Assembly (NCBI GenBank): GCA_023433615.1
Contig: JAEZCJ010000202.1
Location: forward strand, 1 to 28,087
Direction of reading: 5' to 3'
DNA: 28,087 nt
DNA from: Bacillota bacterium
Lineage (GTDB): Bacteria; Bacillota; Bacilli; Paenibacillales; Paenibacillaceae
Positions 23,060 through 28,087 of the stretch are shown piece by piece. Positions within the stretch are counted from its first letter, which is position 1, and each line of letters begins with the position of its first letter. Under the pieces are notes generated by a model that saw only the letters and a list, made by a program, of their open reading frames with translations, did no database searches and was not told where the DNA came from. Both the position numbers and the translations under genes were made by a program.

Positions 23060-25468
23060 ATGCATAATCGGATCGACATCGACCAAGCGGTCGAGCGGCT
23101 TAATCCGCGCCAGAGGGACGCCGTTCACGCTACGGACGGACCCTTATTGATCATGGCCGGCGCGGGCAGCGGCAAGACGCGGGTGCTGACGCACCGCATC
23201 GCGTACCTCATCGAGAAGAAGCGTGTTGCGCCATGGAGTATTCTGGCCATCACGTTCACCAATAAAGCCGCGCGCGAGATGCAAGAGCGGGTTGCGGCCC
23301 TGATCGGACCCGGGGGGCAGGACATCTGGGTATCGACGTTCCACTCCATGTGCGTGCGCATCCTGCGCAGAGATATCGGCAGGCTCGGCTACAGCACGAA
23401 CTTCTCCATTCTGGACAGCGCCGATCAATTGTCGGTTATCCGCAACATCATGAAGGAGCAGAACATCGACTCGAAGAAATTCGAGCCGCGGGCTGTGCAG
23501 GCCAAGATCAGCGGGGCGAAGAACGAGCTGCTTACCCCGGAGAGCTATGAGCAGAAGGCCGGCAGCGACTATTTCGATCAAGTGGCGGCCAAGGTTTACG
23601 GGATCTACCAGAAGCGGTTGAAGAGCAACAACTCGCTGGATTTCGACGACTTGATCATGACGACCACGGAATTGTTCAAAGAGATTCCGGAAGTGTTGGA
23701 GTTCTACCAGAACAAGTTCCGCTTCATCCACGTCGACGAATACCAGGATACGAACCGCGCGCAATACATGCTCTGCAAGATGCTGGCCGACAAGCACCAC
23801 AATATCTGCGTCGTCGGCGACAGCGACCAGTCGATCTACCGCTGGCGCGGCGCGGACATCACGAACATCCTGAACTTCGAGAAGGACTATCCGGAGGCGA
23901 CGACGATTCTGCTCGAACAGAATTACCGCTCCTCCTCGAATATTCTGAACGCCGCGAATGCGGTCATTAAGCAGAATACCGGCCGCAAGGCCAAAAAACT
24001 CTGGACCGACCGCGGCGAAGGCGAACCGATCGGCGTGTACCAGGCGGATACCGAGCATGATGAGGGGTACTTCGTCACGGGCGAAATCCGGCGCAACAAG
24101 CAGGGAGGACGCAAGTACGCGGACCATGCGATCCTGTACCGGACGAACGCGCAGTCGCGGGTCATCGAGGAAATTCTGATCAAGTCGGACATTCCGTATC
24201 AGATCGTCGGCGGCATCAAGTTCTACGACCGTAAGGAGATCAAGGATCTGCTGGCTTACCTGCGGCTCATCTCGAACCCCGACGATGACATCAGCTTGGT
24301 CCGCGTCATCAACGTGCCGAAGCGCGGCATCGGCGACACGACGCTGGGCAAGCTCGCAGCCGAAGCGGCGCGGCGCGGCGTCTCGATCCATGCGGTGCTG
24401 GGCGACCTCGATGGGGTTGACGTGGCAGGCAAGACGAAGGCGGCTTTAATTGATTTTCGCGAGCTGATCGACAATCTGGCACGCATGGTGGAATACTTGT
24501 CAGTGACGGAATTGACGGAGAAAATGCTGTCGTTCATCGGCTACCGCGAGGAGCTCGAGCGCGAGAACACGCTTGAATCGAAGTCGAGGCTCGAGAATAT
24601 CGACGAGTTCCTATCCGTTACGATGGACTTCGAGAAGCGCAACGACGACAAGTCGCTCGTCGCGTTCCTGACCGATCTCGCGCTGATCGCCGATATCGAC
24701 GCGATGGATAAGAACGACGAGGACCAGGACGCGAAGGACGCCGTCATCCTCATGACAATGCACAGCGCGAAGGGGCTCGAATTCCCGGTCGTGTTCATCA
24801 TCGGCATGGAGGAAGGGGTGTTCCCGCACAGCCGCGCGTTCATGGACAACGACGAGCTAGAGGAAGAGCGCCGCCTTGCATATGTAGGCATTACGCGCGC
24901 CGAGGAGCGGCTATTCCTGACATGCGCGCAGACGCGGACGCTATTCGGGCAGACGAAGCGGAACATGCCGTCGCGTTTCCTCAAAGAGATACCGGAAGAG
25001 CTGATGCAGATCGCGTCACCGGGCGGCACGATCGGCGGGCGCGGGACAGGCTTCGGCAGTCTGCGCGGCGGCGCGCCGACATTCGATGCGAACGGTCCGG
25101 GCTTCGGCTATCGTCAGAGTACGGGCGCGCGGCCGATCGGCAGCTTCAGCGGCGGAGCAGGTATTGGCGCCGGAGCGGGAGCAAGGCCTGCGGCGGGCAA
25201 GCCGATGGTCGGCGGCAGCGGCGGCGTGCGCGTTACGTCGTCGACGGATGCGGCGCGGACCGTCGGAGGCGCTGGAGCGGGAGCGGCCGGAGGAGACGGC
25301 GCTCGCGCATTCGCGACCGGCGACAAGGTGTCGCACGGCAAGTGGGGAACGGGCACGGTCGTTTCGGTGAAGGGCGAGGGCAATGATATGGAGCTGCAGA
25401 TCGCTTTTCCGGCGCCTGTGGGCGTCAAACGCCTCCTAGCCGCCTTCGCCCCTATAACCAAGTTGTGA
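23060..25468 (+). CDS. pcrA: ATP-dependent DNA helicase PcrA (UvrD/Rep family)
   Basis: PcrA is the essential SF1A 3'-5' helicase of Bacillota, used in repair, plasmid replication and removal of transcription-replication conflicts. The protein has 802 residues. Motifs are the Q-motif-like LNPRQRDAV, Walker A GAGSGKTR (about 33-40), TFTNKAAREM, the DEYQDTN box, GDSDQSIYRWRGAD, QNYRSS, MTMHSAKGLEF and VGITRAEERL. After the core (about 650 residues) comes a Gly/Ala-rich linker (about 653-760), then a C-terminal Tudor-like segment (GDKVSHGKWGTGTVVSV). In other PcrA proteins that segment contacts RNA polymerase. ATG 23060 has AAAGGAG (23046-23052). The stop TGA (25466-25468) lies inside the left end of intergenic element copy 5. 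Confidence 0.97.
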   Translation: MHNRIDIDQAVERLNPRQRDAVHATDGPLLIMAGAGSGKTRVLTHRIAYLIEKKRVAPWSILAITFTNKAAREMQERVAALIGPGGQDIWVSTFHSMCVRILRRDIGRLGYSTNFSILDSADQLSVIRNIMKEQNIDSKKFEPRAVQAKISGAKNELLTPESYEQKAGSDYFDQVAAKVYGIYQKRLKSNNSLDFDDLIMTTTELFKEIPEVLEFYQNKFRFIHVDEYQDTNRAQYMLCKMLADKHHNICVVGDSDQSIYRWRGADITNILNFEKDYPEATTILLEQNYRSSSNILNAANAVIKQNTGRKAKKLWTDRGEGEPIGVYQADTEHDEGYFVTGEIRRNKQGGRKYADHAILYRTNAQSRVIEEILIKSDIPYQIVGGIKFYDRKEIKDLLAYLRLISNPDDDISLVRVINVPKRGIGDTTLGKLAAEAARRGVSIHAVLGDLDGVDVAGKTKAALIDFRELIDNLARMVEYLSVTELTEKMLSFIGYREELERENTLESKSRLENIDEFLSVTMDFEKRNDDKSLVAFLTDLALIADIDAMDKNDEDQDAKDAVILMTMHSAKGLEFPVVFIIGMEEGVFPHSRAFMDNDELEEERRLAYVGITRAEERLFLTCAQTRTLFGQTKRNMPSRFLKEIPEELMQIASPGGTIGGRGTGFGSLRGGAPTFDANGPGFGYRQSTGARPIGSFSGGAGIGAGAGARPAAGKPMVGGSGGVRVTSSTDAARTVGGAGAGAAGGDGARAFATGDKVSHGKWGTGTVVSVKGEGNDMELQIAFPAPVGVKRLLAAFAPITKL

Positions 25469-25605
25469 TCGCGATGTAACGCTTCGAAGCTTACTCGACG
25501 TCGAATCTTGAACGCTGGCGCAATTTCCGGTGCTCACGTAGGTCTGCCTACGCTCCGCTCCTCAATTGCTACCATCGTTCAACCTTCTCGGCGCTGACAA
25601 CTTGG
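25458..25605 (+). repeat. Intergenic palindromic element, copy 5 (overlaps the pcrA stop)
   Basis: The arms CCAAGTTGT (25458-25466) and ACAACTTGG (25597-25605) are perfectly complementary. Inside are GATCGCGATG, the palindrome GCTTCGAAGC (25481-25490), CGTCGAATCTTGAACG, and the central hairpin with apex CGTAGG (25537-25542)-TCTG-CCTACG (25547-25552). The lower strands of that hairpin are at 25510-25525 and 25564-25580, followed by CAACCTTCTCGGCGCTGACAA. The pcrA stop codon is formed by the conserved TTGTGATC end of the element. TTTT follows the right arm at 25607-25610. It fills the pcrA-ligA gap. Confidence 0.9.
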
Positions 25606-25658
25606 CTTTTGGAATGGAATATTGATATATATTCACTTGGAGAAGAGGGTGGAAGGCG

Positions 25659-27665
25659 ATGGATCAGCAGCAGCAGCGCATGGCGCAATTGGTATCGGAT
25701 CTCAATCGGTACAATCATGAGTATTATACGCTGGATCGGCCGACGGTCAGCGACAAGGAATGGGATGCGCTGTACGATGAGCTTGCTCTTCTTGAGCGGG
25801 AGACCGGCATTGTCCTGCCGAACTCGCCGACGCTCCGCGTCGGAGGCGATGTGCTGAAGGGCTTCGAGCCGCATCGCCACCGCTCTCGGCTATGGAGTCT
25901 GGACAAGGCGCAGGATACCGAGGACCTGCACGCGTGGAACGCGCGGGTGACGAAGGCCGTGGCCGACTACAACGCGAAGAATCCGGATTCGCCGCTGCCG
26001 TCCCCATCGTATGTCATCGAGTTGAAGTTCGATGGGCTGACGCTGAATTTGACTTACGAGGGCGGCGTGCTGACGCAGGCGGCGACACGCGGCAACGGCG
26101 TCGTCGGGGAGGGCATTCTGCCCCAGGTTCGCACGATCCGAACGGTGCCGCTCACCATTCCGTTCGCCGGGGTAATCGAAGTGCAAGGCGAAGGCATCAT
26201 GCATCTGTCCGTGCTCGAAGCCTATAACCAGACGGCGGCCGAGCCGCTGAAGAATGCCCGCAATGCCGCAGCCGGCGCGCTGCGCAATCAGAATCCGAAG
26301 ACGACCGCGGAGCGGAAGCTCAACGCGTTCTTCTATAACGTCGGCTACGCCGAAGGCGTGACGTTCGATAACCACGCCGAGATGCATGCCTTCCTGAAGG
26401 AGAACGGCTTCCTCGTCAATTCGTATATTGCTTACCATGACCGGATCGAGGATGTCATCGCGGAGCTGGAGAAGATCGGCGAGAAGCGCGAGGGGCTCGA
26501 TTTCCTGATCGACGGGGCGGTCGTGAAGCTGGCCGATATGCGCACCCGGGAAGCGCTCGGCTATACGGACAAGTTCCCGCGCTGGGCGGTCGCGTTCAAG
26601 TTCGAGGCCGAAGAGACGACGACGGTGCTAGAATCCGTGGACTGGCAGGTCGGCCGTACCGGCAAAATCACCCCGCTCGCGCGAGTAGAAGCAGTCGAAC
26701 TCGCAGGCGTGACGGTTCAGAACTGTACGCTGAACAATGCGGGCGACATCGAACGGAAAAACTTGAAGCATGCGCTCGGCACGCGGGTGTTCATTCGGCG
26801 TTCGAACGATGTCATTCCGGAGATTCTGGGCAAGGCAGACGACGAGCCCGGCGGCGAGATTGCGGTGCCGACTGTATGCCCGGCGTGCGGGACGGCGCTC
26901 GAGCAGCGCGGCGCGCATCTGTTCTGCAACAATAAGCAGTCGTGCCGGCCGCAGACGGTCGGGCGCATTACGCATTTCGCCTCTCGCGATGCGATGGACA
27001 TCGAATCGTTCAGCAGCGCGACCGCCGAGCAGCTCTACGATGCCTGCGAGGTTCGCGATCCCGCAGACCTGTATGATCTGAGCTATGATCAACTGATTGC
27101 GCTGGATCGCTTCGGCAAGCGGAAGGCCGAGAAGCTGCTGGAGGCGCTTGAGAAGTCGAAGAGCCGCGATTTGGCGGCATTCCTCTTCGGACTCGGCATC
27201 CCGAATACGGGGAAGGCAACGACCAAGATGCTGGCGGATCATTACGGCAATCTGGATGCCATACTCGGAGCGAGTGCCGAGGAGCTGCAGGGATTGCCGG
27301 ATGTCGGAGGCATCGTCGCGGAGAGCATCGTAGGCTTCTTCGCCGATGCAGGCGTGCGCTCCAGCATCGATCGGATGCGGGCGGCAGGCGTGAAGGCAGA
27401 AGCGGAGCAGCCGGCTGCCGTTCGGACAGACAGCGTCTTCAGCGGCAAGACCGTCGTGCTGACGGGTACGCTGACCGCCATGTCGCGGGACGAAGCGGCC
27501 AAGAAGCTAGAGGCACTCGGCGCGAAGGTGTCCGGCAGCGTGTCCAAGAAGACGGACTATGTCATCGCGGGCGAAGCGGCCGGCAGCAAGCTGACGAAGG
27601 CGCGGGAGCTGGGCGTTGCCGTCATCGAAGACGAGGCAGAGCTGCTGCGCCTGCTGGGCGAGTAA
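25659..27665 (+). CDS. ligA: NAD-dependent DNA ligase LigA
   Basis: LigA seals nicks in DNA during replication and repair, using NAD+. The protein has 668 residues, in line with the family. Motifs are the Ia-domain segment LNRYNHEYYTLDRPTVSD and WSLDKAQD. The adenylation site is KFDG with catalytic K123. RTIRTVPL, NARNAAAGALRNQ and LIDGAVVKL follow, then a zinc finger CPAC...C-x5-C. Helix-hairpin-helix repeats (LPDVGGIVAESI) and a C-terminal BRCT domain (about 588-668, GKTVVLTGTL) close it. Some classic motifs deviate from the Bacillus form (GNGVVGEG for GDGxxGED), a divergent subtype I associate with Paenibacillus and clostridia. ATG 25659 has GGGTGGAAGG upstream. A strong terminator follows, so ligA ends the pcrB-pcrA-ligA block. 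Confidence 0.96.
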   Translation: MDQQQQRMAQLVSDLNRYNHEYYTLDRPTVSDKEWDALYDELALLERETGIVLPNSPTLRVGGDVLKGFEPHRHRSRLWSLDKAQDTEDLHAWNARVTKAVADYNAKNPDSPLPSPSYVIELKFDGLTLNLTYEGGVLTQAATRGNGVVGEGILPQVRTIRTVPLTIPFAGVIEVQGEGIMHLSVLEAYNQTAAEPLKNARNAAAGALRNQNPKTTAERKLNAFFYNVGYAEGVTFDNHAEMHAFLKENGFLVNSYIAYHDRIEDVIAELEKIGEKREGLDFLIDGAVVKLADMRTREALGYTDKFPRWAVAFKFEAEETTTVLESVDWQVGRTGKITPLARVEAVELAGVTVQNCTLNNAGDIERKNLKHALGTRVFIRRSNDVIPEILGKADDEPGGEIAVPTVCPACGTALEQRGAHLFCNNKQSCRPQTVGRITHFASRDAMDIESFSSATAEQLYDACEVRDPADLYDLSYDQLIALDRFGKRKAEKLLEALEKSKSRDLAAFLFGLGIPNTGKATTKMLADHYGNLDAILGASAEELQGLPDVGGIVAESIVGFFADAGVRSSIDRMRAAGVKAEAEQPAAVRTDSVFSGKTVVLTGTLTAMSRDEAAKKLEALGAKVSGSVSKKTDYVIAGEAAGSKLTKARELGVAVIEDEAELLRLLGE

Positions 27666-27684
27666 TCGTGAATATGCAATAAGG

Positions 27685-27727
27685 GAAGCGCAGATTCCGC
27701 AATGAGACGGAATCTGCGCTTCTTTTT
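27685..27727 (+). terminator. Strong rho-independent terminator after ligA
   Basis: GAAGCGCAGATTCCG (27685-27699) pairs perfectly with CGGAATCTGCGCTTC (27708-27722) over 15 bases, followed by TTTTT. It isolates ligA from the downstream rRNA operon. Confidence 0.93.
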
Positions 27728-27748
27728 CCGAAATGGAAGAAAAAACAT

Positions 27749-27778
27749 TTGCATTCGCTGCCCCGAGTGTGTTAGATT
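27749..27778 (+). promoter_or_regulatory. Candidate upstream rRNA promoter (P1)
   Basis: TTGCAT (27749-27754) and TAGATT (27773-27778) are 18 bases apart, following an A-rich stretch that could serve as an UP element. The match is moderate; rRNA operons in this group often have tandem promoters. Confidence 0.4.
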
Positions 27779-27845
27779 AATACCTGTCGCTTCCGCGGCA
27801 TAGGCAATCGCAGCAAAGAAACTTGTCGAATGGCAGAATATGCTG

Positions 27846-27874
27846 TTGACACAGGATGCGAAAGCTGGTAAAGT
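27846..27874 (+). promoter_or_regulatory. rRNA operon promoter (P2)
   Basis: A perfect -35 TTGACA (27846-27851) lies 17 bases before TAAAGT (27869-27874). The leader that follows (to about 27988) contains TTCTTTGAAAACTGAACAAA, typical of rRNA leaders in Bacillota. No gene lies between ligA and the 16S rRNA. Confidence 0.8.
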
Positions 27875-27988
27875 AATCACTTGTCACGGCGAAAGCTGCT
27901 GTGGGAAAAGTTCTTTGAAAACTGAACAAATGGAACACGTCATGTAATACAAGTAATGAGCTAATCAGCTCTTTCCAAGTGGCAACAC

Positions 27989-28087
27989 TTTAATGGAGAG
28001 TTTGATCCTGGCTCAGGACGAACGCTGGCGGCGTGCCTAATACATGCAAGTCGAGCGGACTTGATGGAGTGCTTGCACTCCTGATGG
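27989..28087 (+). rRNA. 16S ribosomal RNA, 5' end only (runs off the window)
   Basis: The conserved 16S start is present: GGAGAGTTTGATCCTGGCTC at about 27995, then GGACGAACGCTGGCGGCGTG and CCTAATACATGCAAGTCGAG. The first variable hairpin (GGAGTGCTTGCACTCC, around 28066-28081) is of Paenibacillus type. The exact mature 5' end is estimated by analogy. About 99 bases are visible. Confidence 0.97.

Noticed and set aside
4667..25605. The five elements as a riboswitch or cis-regulatory leader
   Set aside because: Two of the five copies are inverted relative to the downstream gene, and the downstream genes have unrelated functions, so a common ligand-sensing leader is unlikely.
4667..25605. CRISPR array
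   Set aside because: Copies are kilobases apart, about 150 bp long and imperfect. There is no regular spacer pattern and no cas gene.

Overview
The window looks like chromosome of a GC-rich member of the Paenibacillaceae (Paenibacillus/Cohnella type). The reasons are the start of a Bacillota 16S rRNA gene at the right edge, the pcrB-pcrA-ligA and ftsE-ftsX-ctp-minJ-uvrB-uvrA gene orders known from Bacillus relatives, strong AGGAGG-type ribosome sites, and GTG/TTG starts. No phage, insertion sequence with a transposase, CRISPR array or tRNA was seen. Almost all genes are recognisable core genes.

Layout: (1) 1-1497, minus strand, a VanW/G5 cell-wall protein cut by the window edge. (2) 1765-7659, a cell-division and envelope block: ftsE, ftsX (overlapping), a secreted coiled-coil M23 hydrolase that probably works with FtsEX, an S41 processing protease and a polytopic PDZ protein resembling MinJ. 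(3) 7668-13104, nucleotide-excision repair genes uvrB and uvrA. (4) 13231-14929, a small two-helix membrane protein and a minus-strand TIM-barrel sugar isomerase-like gene. (5) 15236-17740, a large U32 'peptidase' of the RNA-hydroxylation type. (6) 17911-21913, a signalling cassette: a BTAD/SARP-like regulator, a membrane SpoIIE-type phosphatase fused to an RsbW-like kinase, and a STAS anti-anti-sigma protein, overlapping or tightly packed. (7) 21995-27665, pcrB, pcrA and ligA. (8) 27749-28087, rRNA promoters, leader and the 5' end of 16S rRNA.

The most unusual feature is a family of five intergenic elements of about 137-190 bp (4667-4856, 10001-10150, 15036-15182, 22835-22984, 25458-25605), present in both orientations. 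They share TTGT...ACAA ends, a conserved block containing TCGAATCTTGAACG (diverged in the third copy), and in four copies a long central hairpin. Comparing the copies shows several paired (compensatory) base changes within the hairpin. In four copies the outermost arms differ from locus to locus yet remain complementary, and in the third copy a perfect inverted repeat flanks the element. Two copies carry an alternative 3' module with an extra hairpin. The copies sit between genes that are usually co-transcribed (uvrB/uvrA, pcrB/pcrA, pcrA/ligA) and one supplies the pcrA stop codon. I do not recognise this family. It behaves like an ERIC-like or MITE-like dispersed palindrome whose fold appears to be preserved.
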